A stretch of 64,000 nt of DNA from the NCBI GenBank assembly GCA_019359695.1, contig JAHHGV010000020.1, positions 84,356 to 148,355 of the forward strand. The letters are read 5' to 3'. Shown here piece after piece: positions 18,577-27,124 of this stretch; the stretch's first letter is position 1; each line of letters opens with the position of its first letter. The notes beneath the pieces were generated by a model. That model had not been told where the DNA came from and searched no databases. It saw only the letters and a program-made list of their open reading frames with translations. The position numbers and the translations under genes are program-made. This stretch comes from Brasilonema angustatum HA4187-MV1 (GTDB lineage Bacteria > Cyanobacteriota > Cyanobacteriia > Cyanobacteriales > Nostocaceae).

Positions 18577-18966
18577 TTTGAAAAGTTGTATGTCGTTCTA
18601 GTGATAATCAGCAAATAATAATATGTTGTGTCCAACCTTAGCACAACATATTATTTATTTATTCTTTTTTAAGAGTTCTCATATTTATGGCGTTGTCAGC
18701 AATTCATTATTTGTCATAACTATTCTATACATGACATCGGTAAAAGCAAGTGTATATAGGGAGGATTCCAAATATTTAAATTCCTGGGAGCATCCCATTT
18801 TTGTAAATTGCCCACACCCTAGTACCGCAAGGCGGTAGTCAAAAGTCAATTGGAGTCAGGGGGTGTTGGTGAGTTGGCTTTGGTGCATCAGCTTTTTGAT
18901 GGGGGTTGAGGTGAAAGGCGGAAGGCAGTTATGCTGAAGGCAGATTTGACGCGGTGTTCTCGTCCG

Positions 18967-19205
18967 CCTAGGATTTAAATCCCAGGCTCATAGGCGAAGT
19001 CCATTAAAATGGACTGAAACGGGAGGATGTTTGAAAAGTATTGGGCGAATATAATTCGCTACTACACAAGCAAAGTCCACCTCCGTGGACTCCTGAAAAA
19101 TTAAGAGTTTCAGAACCTGCGGAGGCAGGTTTTGTCTGTATAGCCAAGCCAGTGCGTTGGGCGGCTCTGCCGACTTGAAGCAACTGGCGCGCGATTTCTA
19201 ATCGC
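18967..19205. repeat. Array of six small hairpins
   Basis: Six perfect stems in about 240 bp: GGATTTAAATCC (18971-18982), AGTCCAT/ATGGACT (18998-19015), GCGAAT/ATTCGC (19045-19059), AGTCCAC/GTGGACT (19074-19091), AACCTGC/GCAGGTT (19114-19131) and GCGATT/AATCGC (19191-19205). They lie just upstream of the STAND NTPase gene at 19249. Two stems share the AGTCCA core with different loops, which suggests a repeat family or a structured leader. Confidence 0.65.
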
Positions 19206-19248
19206 CAGGATACATAAAAATAAGCTTTTAAAACATCCTCTTAAAATT

Positions 19249-21945
19249 ATGACTAGCAACCCAGAACCAAATATTGGGCAGCAAGCAGAAAACTCAACGC
19301 TTTCTGGTGGAATGCAAGCGATTCAAGGTGACAATAATATTCAACTTCAAGGAAATAGTAAATTAACTGTACAAAAAATCTTTGAGAATGTTCGGGCTGG
19401 TGGTGATATTACAGTCGGGAATATTAGTCAGGTTTACCAAACTGTAAACAATTTGAGTAAGATTCCTAAACCAACAGGTTTCCCCCAAAACATTCCTCCT
19501 AGTAACACAGATAAGTTTATCGGACGATCGCGTGAATTAGAACGCCTCCACCAACAGTTACAACGAAATAATGAAGTCGTCATCGCTGCTGTAGAAGGTA
19601 TGGGGGGAGTTGGAAAAACAGAATTAGCAATCCAATATTCACTGCTACACTTACATTCGCACACTTACCCTGGCGGTATCTGCTGGCTACGCGCAAGAGA
19701 ATCAGATATTGGTTTACAGATAATAGAATTTGCTCGAACAGATTTGGACTTGCAGCCGCCAGAAGATTTGGAGTTACCAGAACGAATACGCTGGTGTTGG
19801 CAGCGTTGGCACCAGGGAAACACACTTGTGGTTGTGGATGATGTTAAGGATTACAGTCAGATAAAACCATTACTACCACCACAACCATCCCAGTTTAAAG
19901 TACTAATGACAACACGACTCAAGTTAGATGATCGTGGTTCTCTGTTTTTGGAAGTTTTGCAGGAGGAGGATGCACTCTTATTATTGACTCAATTGGTTGG
20001 GGAAGCAAAAGTCACTCAAGAATCAATAAAAGCAAAAGAACTCGTTCAACGTTTAGGCTACTTACCTTTGGCGTTGCAATTAGTCGGGCGGTATGTGAAA
20101 AAGCGCAAGATATCTTTGGCAGAAATGCTGCGACGTTTGGAGGAAAAAGGGCTAGGGCATCCTTCTTTAATAGTGAATCAAAATGACTCCACTTGGACTC
20201 TCGATATCAAACGTGGAGTAGCGGCTGCTTTTGAATTGAGTTGGAAAGAATTAAGTGAGTCTGCCAAAGAGTTAGGTTGTTTACTAAGTTTATTTGCTAA
20301 TGCTCCGATTTATTGGTTCCAGGTGGAACATGTTGCTGCGGATCTTGACGCAGAAGAACTGGAAGATGCAAGAGTAGAATTAGAAAACTTGCACTTGCTT
20401 ACGGGCGAAGAGACTTATCTGTTACATCAGTTGATTCGAGAGTTTCTGAGAAACAAGCAAAAGAACTTAGCTTCAGGCGACGAGCATCAGTCTAGTTTTT
20501 GCCAAGTGATGGTAGAAGTGGCAAAGAAAATTCCTCAAAGACCTAATCAGAACGAAATCACTGTCTTAACTATTGTTATCCCACATTTAGTAGAGGTAGC
20601 ACAAAATCTGATTGATGCAGTCAGTGATGAAAATTTACTTTCGGTTTTTGCTGGCTTGGGTAGATTTTATCAAGGACAGGGTTTTTATGCGTTGGCTCAA
20701 CCGTGGTTCGAGCAATGTGTATCAGTCGTACAATCGCGTTTGGGTGAAAAGCATCCCGATGTCGCCGCCAGTTTCAACAACTTGGCTTTTCTCTACTATT
20801 TCCAAGGACGGTACACTGAAGCAGAACCTCTGCACAATAAAGCTTTGGAACTAAGGCGACGTCTGCTGGGAGAGGAGCATCCTGATGTCGCTCAAAGTTT
20901 CAACAATCTTGCTCTACTCTATCGTGTCCAAGGACGGTACACTGAAGCAGAATCTCTGTACAAAAATGCTTTGGAACTAAGGCAACGTCTGCTGGGAGAG
21001 GAACATCCTGATGTCGCCACTTGTTACAATAACCTAGCAGAACTCTATCGTGTCCAAGGAAAGTACAGTGAAGCAGAATCTCTGTACAAAAATGCTTTGG
21101 AACTAGGGCGACGTCTGCTGGGAGAGGAGCATCAGCATGTGGTCTCCAGTTTCCACAACCTGGCAGCACTCTACGAATCCCAAGGAAGGTACAGTGAAGC
21201 GGAATCACTGTACATCAAAGCTTTGGAACTATACCAACGACTGCTGGGTGATAAGCATCCCGATGTTGCCACTTGTTACAACAACCTGGCAGCACTCTAT
21301 CGTGTCCAAGGAAGGTACAGTGAAGCGGAACCACTGTACAAAAAAGCTTTGGAATTATACCGACGCTTACTGGGAGATGGGCATCCCCATGTCGCCACCT
21401 GTTACAACAGCTTAGCGCAACTCTATCAGGCTCAAGGACGATACACCGAAACAGAATCTCTGTACAATAAAGCTTTGGAACTAAGGCGACGTCTGCTGGG
21501 AGATGAGCATCCTCATGTAGCCACCAGTTACAACAACTTGGCAGGACTCTATCATGCTCAAGGACGATACACCGAAACAGAACCTCTGTACATTAAAGCT
21601 TTGGAACTAAGGCAACGTCTGCTGGGAGAGGAGCATCCTGATGTCGCCCAAAGTTACAACAACTTGGCAACGCTCTACTCATCCCAAGGACGGTACACTG
21701 ATGCAGAACCACTCTACATCAAAGCTTTGGAACTATGGCGACGCCTGCTAGGAGAAGAGCATCCGGATGTCGCCATCAGTTACAACAATTTGGCAGGACT
21801 CTACTCATCCCAAGGACGGTACACTGAAGCTGAACCTCTGTACAAAAAAGCATTGGAAATTGCTGAACACAGTTTAGGGGAAAATCATCCCAACACAATC
21901 ACTTTCCGTGAAAATTTAAAATACTTGCGTGAGCATCTTTATTGA
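19249..21945 (+). CDS. STAND NTPase (NB-ARC) with TPR array
   Basis: An 898-residue cytosolic protein. The N-terminal ~85 residues are polar and Gly/Gln/Asn-rich (GGMQAIQGDNNIQLQGNSK). Then an NB-ARC/NACHT-like ATPase has P-loop GMGGVGKT (117-124), Walker B TLVVVDDV (192-199) and TTR (221-223), followed by a winged-helix-like region to about 400. The C-terminal third is nine exact 42-residue kinesin-light-chain-type TPRs plus a partial one. STAND proteins act as ligand-gated switches in signalling, regulated cell death or phage defence. No separate effector domain is recognisable. A histidine kinase gene follows 53 nt downstream, so co-transcription is likely. Confidence 0.88.
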   Translation: MTSNPEPNIGQQAENSTLSGGMQAIQGDNNIQLQGNSKLTVQKIFENVRAGGDITVGNISQVYQTVNNLSKIPKPTGFPQNIPPSNTDKFIGRSRELERLHQQLQRNNEVVIAAVEGMGGVGKTELAIQYSLLHLHSHTYPGGICWLRARESDIGLQIIEFARTDLDLQPPEDLELPERIRWCWQRWHQGNTLVVVDDVKDYSQIKPLLPPQPSQFKVLMTTRLKLDDRGSLFLEVLQEEDALLLLTQLVGEAKVTQESIKAKELVQRLGYLPLALQLVGRYVKKRKISLAEMLRRLEEKGLGHPSLIVNQNDSTWTLDIKRGVAAAFELSWKELSESAKELGCLLSLFANAPIYWFQVEHVAADLDAEELEDARVELENLHLLTGEETYLLHQLIREFLRNKQKNLASGDEHQSSFCQVMVEVAKKIPQRPNQNEITVLTIVIPHLVEVAQNLIDAVSDENLLSVFAGLGRFYQGQGFYALAQPWFEQCVSVVQSRLGEKHPDVAASFNNLAFLYYFQGRYTEAEPLHNKALELRRRLLGEEHPDVAQSFNNLALLYRVQGRYTEAESLYKNALELRQRLLGEEHPDVATCYNNLAELYRVQGKYSEAESLYKNALELGRRLLGEEHQHVVSSFHNLAALYESQGRYSEAESLYIKALELYQRLLGDKHPDVATCYNNLAALYRVQGRYSEAEPLYKKALELYRRLLGDGHPHVATCYNSLAQLYQAQGRYTETESLYNKALELRRRLLGDEHPHVATSYNNLAGLYHAQGRYTETEPLYIKALELRQRLLGEEHPDVAQSYNNLATLYSSQGRYTDAEPLYIKALELWRRLLGEEHPDVAISYNNLAGLYSSQGRYTEAEPLYKKALEIAEHSLGENHPNTITFRENLKYLREHLY
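20755..21888 (+). repeat. Nine tandem 126-bp TPR-coding repeats
   Basis: Exact 126-bp period (42 codons) from 20755 to 21888, each unit coding (P)(D/H)VA..YNNLA.LY..QGRY.EAE.LY.KALEL..RLLG..H. Nucleotide similarity between units is high, consistent with unit duplication or gene conversion. Confidence 0.93.
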
Positions 21946-21998
21946 TGGGGTTCCCCTACACCCCTACACCCTTACCCCCTGCCCGAAGGGCGTTGACG

Positions 21999-23105
21999 AT
22001 GTGGTCTTATTTGTTGAAAATTAAACAAAATATCTTAACCAGGAATGAACGAGGACTGATTTACTGGTTGATCATCAGTGGATTTGCCATAGTTATAGCG
22101 CTAGAATACCTAACGCCGCCTGAGTATGTATTTGGTTACCTCTACACTGGAACGATTTTGTTGGCGAGTTCCCGATTAAGTCGTACCGCAGTGCTTGGCG
22201 TGACGCTAGCGGCTACCGGATTAACACTGTTGAATTTGTTTATCCCTGGGGTAGAAACGGTTCATCCGCCAACGGTAGCAAATCGGTTAATTGCTGTGAT
22301 TGCGTTGGTTGTAACAGGTTACTTAAGCGAACGTAACCACCGCAATAAGGAAGCTATTGCTTACGCGCAAACACAGTTACGCTCTCAACAACAGCTAGCG
22401 CAGATGCGGGAAGATTTTGTTTCTACCTTAACTCATGACTTAAAAACACCGCTACTAGGAGCAATTCAAACGTTGAAATCGTTTGAAGAAGGGCAATTTG
22501 GTACAGTTACACCGATGCAAGAGCGTATCATACAAACAATGACTCGTTCTCACCGTACCACGTTGCAGCTTGTAGAAACTTTGTTGGATGTATACCGCAT
22601 CGACACTGAAGGGCTGAAACTTCAGCGATCGCCAGTGAATTTAGTCACAGTAGCCCAGGAGGCGATCGCCACCCTAACTGAAATCGCAAGATCACGTCAG
22701 ATTTGTGTCTGTGTTAATTATGGAGAATCAGATTTTCGCCGCTCGTTGTGGGTTAATGGCGATTATTTGCAACTTGGGCGAGTCTTCTCTAATCTTTTAA
22801 TTAATGGTATTAACCATACTCCCCGTGGTGGAAAAGTGGAAGTCGTGCTGGAGACTTCTGCTATTGATCAAATTGTGAAGATTTCTGACAATGGTTGTGG
22901 GATAACACAAGAAGAACTACCTTACCTGTTTGAGAGATTTTATCAAGGACATAGCGATCGCCTGTTTGTAGGTTCAGGGCTAGGATTGTATTTATCTCGC
23001 CAAATTATTGAAGCACATGGCGGTATAATTTGGGCAGAGAGTCGCGCAAGCAAAGGGGCAATATTTGGGTTTCGACTGCCTGTGTGTCCGCCACCAGGCG
23101 ATTAA
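21999..23105 (+). CDS. Sensor histidine kinase
   Basis: A membrane-anchored kinase. The N terminus has hydrophobic segments (LIYWLIISGFAIVIAL, VFGYLYTGTILLA, VTLAATGLTLLNLFI, LIAVIALVVTGYL), then a coiled linker, an H-box DFVSTLTHDLKTPL (His146), an N-box-like NLLINGINHTPRGG, DNGCGI (G1) and GSGLGLYL (G2). The frame extends upstream to overlap the STAND gene stop, but that stretch is a C/T-rich CCCCTACACCCC repeat, so the ATG at 21999 (MWSYLLKIKQNIL) is chosen. A NarL-type response regulator lies about 160 nt downstream and is the probable partner. The stimulus is unknown. Confidence 0.9.
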   Translation: MWSYLLKIKQNILTRNERGLIYWLIISGFAIVIALEYLTPPEYVFGYLYTGTILLASSRLSRTAVLGVTLAATGLTLLNLFIPGVETVHPPTVANRLIAVIALVVTGYLSERNHRNKEAIAYAQTQLRSQQQLAQMREDFVSTLTHDLKTPLLGAIQTLKSFEEGQFGTVTPMQERIIQTMTRSHRTTLQLVETLLDVYRIDTEGLKLQRSPVNLVTVAQEAIATLTEIARSRQICVCVNYGESDFRRSLWVNGDYLQLGRVFSNLLINGINHTPRGGKVEVVLETSAIDQIVKISDNGCGITQEELPYLFERFYQGHSDRLFVGSGLGLYLSRQIIEAHGGIIWAESRASKGAIFGFRLPVCPPPGD

Positions 23106-23130
23106 CAATTCAAAATTCAAAGTTCAAAGT

Positions 23131-23190
23131 TCAAAAATAAGATTCAACCTGTTTGAATTCATAATTTTAAATTTTGAATTGCTTAAGGGA
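23131..23190 (+). repeat. Dispersed ~60-bp repeat, copy 1
   Basis: Shares an almost identical ~60-bp sequence (TCAAAAATAAGATTCAAC ... GCTTAAGGG) with the inverted copy at 26908-26967, and lies in the gap between the kinase and regulator genes. Confidence 0.7.
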
Positions 23191-23266
23191 TAGGGGAAAG
23201 CCATTTTCATGGCAAGGTTTGTGAGATTTTCTCGTGAATGGCTGACTTGTGAACCAATAACTAAAA

Positions 23267-23956
23267 ATGAAACCAGGTGCGGTAGTGAAGATATTACTCG
23301 TTGAGGATGATGAACTGTTTCGCTTGGGTTTGCGAATGCGGTTACAACAGGAGACGGGTATAGAAATCGTAGCTGAGGCAGAAGATGGTGAGCAAGCTGT
23401 AGAACTAGCTAATCGTTATCTGCTGGATTTGGTTTTGCTAGACGTTGGTTTACCAGGGATTGGTGGAATAGAAGCTTGTCGTCAAATCAAGCAGCAGCAC
23501 CCAGATTTACCAATTTTAGTTTTAACATCTCGTTCGGAAAAACCTTTGATTGCGCGGTTAATTGAAGCAGGGGCGCAAGGTTACTGTCTCAAAGGAATCC
23601 CACCAGAGTCTTTAATATTGGCATTGCGTTCGGTAGCAGCAGGCGCTTCTTGGTGGGATCAAACAGCAACCACAGAAATTCGAGCCGCTTTTGGGGGAAA
23701 CAATACAGCAGCGCCCGTACAAAATAAGCAACCAGCAGAAAATCCCTTAACCAAGCGCGAACAAGAAATTCTGGCGCTAGTGGCTGCGGGTAAAAGCAAT
23801 CAAGAAATAGCAGAAATTCTCTATATTGCTTCTGGTACAGTACGGGTTCATGTCCATGCGATTTTGCACAAGTTAGAAGTACGCGATCGCACTCAAGCTG
23901 CAATATTGGCTATACAGAAAGGATTAGTAGCAAAAGAATTGCTGCAGAATTCCTAA
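23267..23956 (+). CDS. NarL/FixJ-type response regulator
   Basis: A 229-residue transcription regulator. The receiver domain (8-125) has acidic residues in LVEDDE, phospho-acceptor Asp59 in LVLLDVGLPG, a Ser/Thr in LVLTSRSE and Lys in YCLKG. The C-terminal LuxR-type HTH (about 163-226) reads LTKREQEILALVAAGKSNQEIAEILYIASGTVRVHVHAILHKL. It probably receives phosphate from the kinase encoded just upstream. Targets are unknown. Confidence 0.95.
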   Translation: MKPGAVVKILLVEDDELFRLGLRMRLQQETGIEIVAEAEDGEQAVELANRYLLDLVLLDVGLPGIGGIEACRQIKQQHPDLPILVLTSRSEKPLIARLIEAGAQGYCLKGIPPESLILALRSVAAGASWWDQTATTEIRAAFGGNNTAAPVQNKQPAENPLTKREQEILALVAAGKSNQEIAEILYIASGTVRVHVHAILHKLEVRDRTQAAILAIQKGLVAKELLQNS

Positions 23957-24044
23957 CAGTTATCAGTTATCAGTTACCAGTTATCAATTGTTCCCTGTTA
24001 AGCGTTCACTGTTAAGCGTTCCCTGTTAAGCGTTCCCTCTTCCC
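23957..24044. repeat. Tandem repeats (heptamer and 14-bp units)
   Basis: CAGTTATCAGTTATCAGTTAC is followed by three 14-bp units GTTCCCTGTTAAGC (23990-24003, 24004-24017 with one change, 24018-24031) and a partial fourth. The 14-bp unit is the inverse of the GCTTAACAGGGAAC motif found at several other sites. Confidence 0.75.
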
Positions 24045-24112
24045 TAAACAGTTTACTTGAGCCAAAATCAGTCATCATAAAAGTATAGGCACTGTTCTAT
24101 GCTGGGAAAAGT

Positions 24113-24817
24113 ATGACAAATATCCCGCTTTTTGCTAATCGCACTCAAGCTGGGGAACGATTGGCGCAAGCAATTGACGCTATTTTGACCCAGCAAATTG
24201 CTGATCAAGTTACAAATCCTGTTACAATTGTTTATGCTTTGCCAAGAGGAGGAGTACCAGTAGCAGCAGCAGTCGCGCGTCTCCTTAACTGTCCGTTGAT
24301 GATAGAGGTGGCGAAAAAAATTGGTCATCCCGAAAATCCTGAGTTAGCTATTGGCGCGGTTACTGCTTCCGGAAATGTTATTTGGGATGAGCACAACGTG
24401 TCTTTTCGCCATACACCGAAATCAGGGTGGCGGGAAGAAGCATTGGATGCAGCTATTAGTCAAGCTAAGTCTGTTCAGGCTCAATTAAGTCCTGCTTGTC
24501 CGCAGGTAAATACTCAAGGTGCTACCCTCATCTTAGTTGATGATGGGATTGCCACAGGTATGACAATAGCCGTCGCGGCAACATCTCTCAAGGCACTCTC
24601 GCCTGCAGAAGTTTGGTTATGTAGTCCAGTAGCCCCTTTGGAATTGTTACCCTGGTTGGATCAGTGGGGCGATCGCGTGGTTGTCCTATCAACACCAAAA
24701 CCTTTCTTCAGCGTCAGCAATTTTTACGTAGAATTTCCTCAGCTACAGACAAAGGAAGCTTTTGATTGTCTACTGCAACAAAACCAGGACATAATAAATT
24801 ATCAAAAAGAAATTTGA
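24113..24817 (+). CDS. Phosphoribosyltransferase family protein
   Basis: A 234-residue cytosolic PRTase-fold protein. FANRTQAGERLAQAI is the usual N terminus of this subgroup, and VYALPRGGVPVAAAVARLL and the PRPP-binding loop LILVDDGIATGMT follow. It resembles the stand-alone PRTases often fused or adjacent to dienelactone hydrolase or erythromycin-esterase-like genes. Substrate base is unknown. It lies after the response regulator with a repeat-filled gap. Confidence 0.85.
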   Translation: MTNIPLFANRTQAGERLAQAIDAILTQQIADQVTNPVTIVYALPRGGVPVAAAVARLLNCPLMIEVAKKIGHPENPELAIGAVTASGNVIWDEHNVSFRHTPKSGWREEALDAAISQAKSVQAQLSPACPQVNTQGATLILVDDGIATGMTIAVAATSLKALSPAEVWLCSPVAPLELLPWLDQWGDRVVVLSTPKPFFSVSNFYVEFPQLQTKEAFDCLLQQNQDIINYQKEI

Positions 24818-24839
24818 TCATGTTGAAGTCATACTTGAC

Positions 24840-24905
24840 GGCGGTTAAAACCGCCAATCGTGTTCATCCCCATGTCTGAAGCCACGGGGTTCCCGCTCGT
24901 TTTTC
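24840..24905. repeat. Hairpin cluster resembling an IS200/IS605 end
   Basis: GGCGGTTAAAACCGCC (24840-24855) is followed by CCCCATGT...CCACGGGG (24869-24890) and TTCCCGCTCG. The motif resembles IS200/IS605-type ends. No transposase is nearby, so this may be a solo remnant. It could also act as the terminator of the PRTase gene. Confidence 0.4.
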
Positions 24906-24987
24906 GGTGATCATTTTTTGTCTGTAGCTGACGTTTTATGACTTTAGTGTAGTCCGCCAAAGCTTCGCTAACAATCTGCTCCTGATT

Positions 24988-25971
24988 TTAAGAGTCTTCG
25001 AGAAACTTAGCTAACTCCAAACTTTCTTCATAGTAATTAATTGCTTTAACATAATCGCCCAAGGCTTCACAAGCAACTCCCAAACTACTAAGTGATTGTT
25101 CTTCACTGTGCTTGTCTTTCATTGCCCTAGCTAATAATAAACGTTGCTCGTAGTAGGCGATCGCTTTGGCAAAATCCCCTTGCGCATAACAAGCATTACC
25201 CAGGTTGTGTAAGACCTGAAGTGCATTGCGGTGATTGTTCAGCGAGTAAGCTCTTTTGATACACTGCTCGTAGTAGGCGATCGCTTTGGCAAAATCTCCT
25301 AAACCATACCAAGCGCTACCCAAATTCTTTAGAACCTGCTCTTCGCCCCAATGATCTTGGAGTTCTCGCACAATTTCTAGGCTTTGCTGTTTGAATTCAA
25401 TTGCCTGATGAAGGTCACCTAAAGCTTTATAGACCAATCCCAAATTATTGAGTCCCGCCACCTGGCTTCGCTTATCTCCTAGTTGTCGCGCTGTTTTCAA
25501 ACACTTTTGTAAGAACTCAATTGCTTTGTTGTACTCACCTAAATGACGGTAAGCATTGCCTAAATGTGAAAGCGCCTGCATCTTTATGACTTGCAAGTTG
25601 GCGACATCTTTTGTTAAAAGTAAACACTGATTTGAGTGGGAAATCGCACTTTTGTAGTCTCCTAAGTGGTAAACTATGTAAGCTAAACAAGAAAGTACTT
25701 GCGCTTGTTTTTCAATGTCTCCAACTGCTTGAAATAACGCAAGGCATTCTTGGAAAGACCTCATGGCAAGAAGTGAATCTCCAGCTTGCTGCTGTTGAAC
25801 TCCTTGTCGTAATAACCTGTTTGCTTCTTCATAGTGGTCTTGTTGTCTCTGGGGAACTAGCATTTCCTCATGTGAATCCCTGAAATCATCAGAAATACTG
25901 ACGTGTTCCCTTTGTGTTAGGCATGCTGTAAGTGATTCCACGGGAACGATGTTTTCGACCTGGAATTCCAT
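24988..25971 (-). CDS. TPR repeat protein
   Basis: About 327 residues, soluble. After a ~45-residue leader, the rest consists of about seven 40-residue TPRs of the LGDYKSAISHSNQCL / LGEYNKAIEFLQKCLKTARQLGDKRSQVAGLNNLGLVYKALGD type, as in LGN/Rapsyn-like scaffold proteins. The ATG at 25971 is preferred to the GTG at 25983. No catalytic domain is visible. TPR arrays normally mediate protein interactions and the partner is unknown. Confidence 0.85.
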   Translation of the reverse strand: MEFQVENIVPVESLTACLTQREHVSISDDFRDSHEEMLVPQRQQDHYEEANRLLRQGVQQQQAGDSLLAMRSFQECLALFQAVGDIEKQAQVLSCLAYIVYHLGDYKSAISHSNQCLLLTKDVANLQVIKMQALSHLGNAYRHLGEYNKAIEFLQKCLKTARQLGDKRSQVAGLNNLGLVYKALGDLHQAIEFKQQSLEIVRELQDHWGEEQVLKNLGSAWYGLGDFAKAIAYYEQCIKRAYSLNNHRNALQVLHNLGNACYAQGDFAKAIAYYEQRLLLARAMKDKHSEEQSLSSLGVACEALGDYVKAINYYEESLELAKFLEDS

Positions 25972-26146
25972 TCGTTTTTCCACATCAACCTATCCCTGTT
26001 AATAGTGGTGATACATAATAGTGTTCCCAAAATTAGAGTGCATATCTCACGGGGAGAGGGAGAATATAGGAATTCGAGATTGTTTTCAAGGATCAGGGGT
26101 TGGTAGGAGTTTCCCTTGTTAAGAAGATTGCAGTGGAGTCGTGAGA

Positions 26147-26815
26147 ATGACGATAGAAAGAGTGTTGGAACCGGAAGTCATGGATAGTTTAGAGGAAGCC
26201 ATTGAGTATGATGCAATGGACTTCGTCAAAGTAAATACTGCTTTTGCTGAAGAAGCAAGCGCTTTTGGACCAAAGGAACAGGGTTTAGTACTTGATGCTG
26301 GTACTGGTCCTGGTCGTATTCCAGTTTTACTGTGTCAAATGCGTCCCCAATGGCAAGTTATCGCTATTGATTTAGCTCAAAGTATGTTACAGATAGCGTC
26401 ACAACACATTCAGCAGGCTGGTTTACAACAGCAAATTCGTCTGGAATTAGTAGACACGAAAAACTTGCCTTATCAAGATCAGCAGTTTGATATGGTTGTG
26501 TCAAATAGTCTCATCCACCATTTGCCCGATCCGTTACCTTTGTTTAGCGAACTTAAGCGTGTCTTAAAACCGAATGGTGGTATTTTCATCCGCGACTTAT
26601 TTCGACCAGCTGATGAAACCACTATCAATGCTTTGGTGAATAATATAGGAACAGAATACAATACCCATCAAAATAAATTATTTCGTGATTCTCTTCACGC
26701 TGCACTCACACTGGATGAAGTGAATCAGTTGATTTCACAGGTGGGGTTGCAACAAGTAAAGGTCTATCAATCAAGCGAGTGTCATTGGACTGCAGAACGC
26801 GCTTGGAATTATTGA
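26147..26815 (+). CDS. Class I SAM-dependent methyltransferase
   Basis: About 222 residues. Motif I VLDAGTGPGRIPVLL, motif II VIAIDLAQSMLQIA, the post-I acidic EL.DTKNLPYQDQQFDMVVSNSLIHHL and ELKRVLKPNGGIFIRDLF fit a methyltransferase domain of the Methyltransf_11/25 type. The start at ATG 26147 is favoured by GGAG eight nt upstream. A GTG lies six bases earlier. Substrate is unknown and neighbours give no clue. Confidence 0.88.
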   Translation: MTIERVLEPEVMDSLEEAIEYDAMDFVKVNTAFAEEASAFGPKEQGLVLDAGTGPGRIPVLLCQMRPQWQVIAIDLAQSMLQIASQHIQQAGLQQQIRLELVDTKNLPYQDQQFDMVVSNSLIHHLPDPLPLFSELKRVLKPNGGIFIRDLFRPADETTINALVNNIGTEYNTHQNKLFRDSLHAALTLDEVNQLISQVGLQQVKVYQSSECHWTAERAWNY

Positions 26816-27124
26816 GTTGGAAGTCGCAAGTCAGAATTTACAAGTCAGAATCTGTGAGTGGGGGATTGAGAACCATCATATGCTCATGATTATCGCTTTA
26901 CCCCACCCCTTAAGCAATTTAAAATTCAATCATTTTGAATTCAAACACGTTGAATCTTATTTTTGATAGCGCAGCGTGCCGCAGGCATACTTTGAACGAG
27001 CGAATCCGTGAATTTTGGAGAAGCCAGTGGGGTCAAATCAACGTGGGTTGAAGATTTGAACGTTACAGCCAGTCGCGCAAAACTTTTCCTCTAGGATATA
27101 GGTGTGCCGGAAGTTGACGACGAC
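26816..27124. other. Intergenic region with inverted repeat copy
   Basis: A 309-base gap between the methyltransferase and the convergent cyclophilin gene. It contains the second copy of a 60-bp dispersed repeat. No gene is seen. Confidence 0.4.
26908..26967 (-). repeat. Dispersed ~60-bp repeat, copy 2
   Basis: The reverse complement closely matches 23131-23190. The two copies are in opposite orientation and enclose the response regulator, PRTase, TPR and methyltransferase genes. Confidence 0.7.

Noticed and set aside
20755..21888. Long repeat array on both strands, with antisense open frames
   Set aside because: It encodes tandem TPRs in the + frame; the antisense frames are shadows of the repeats.
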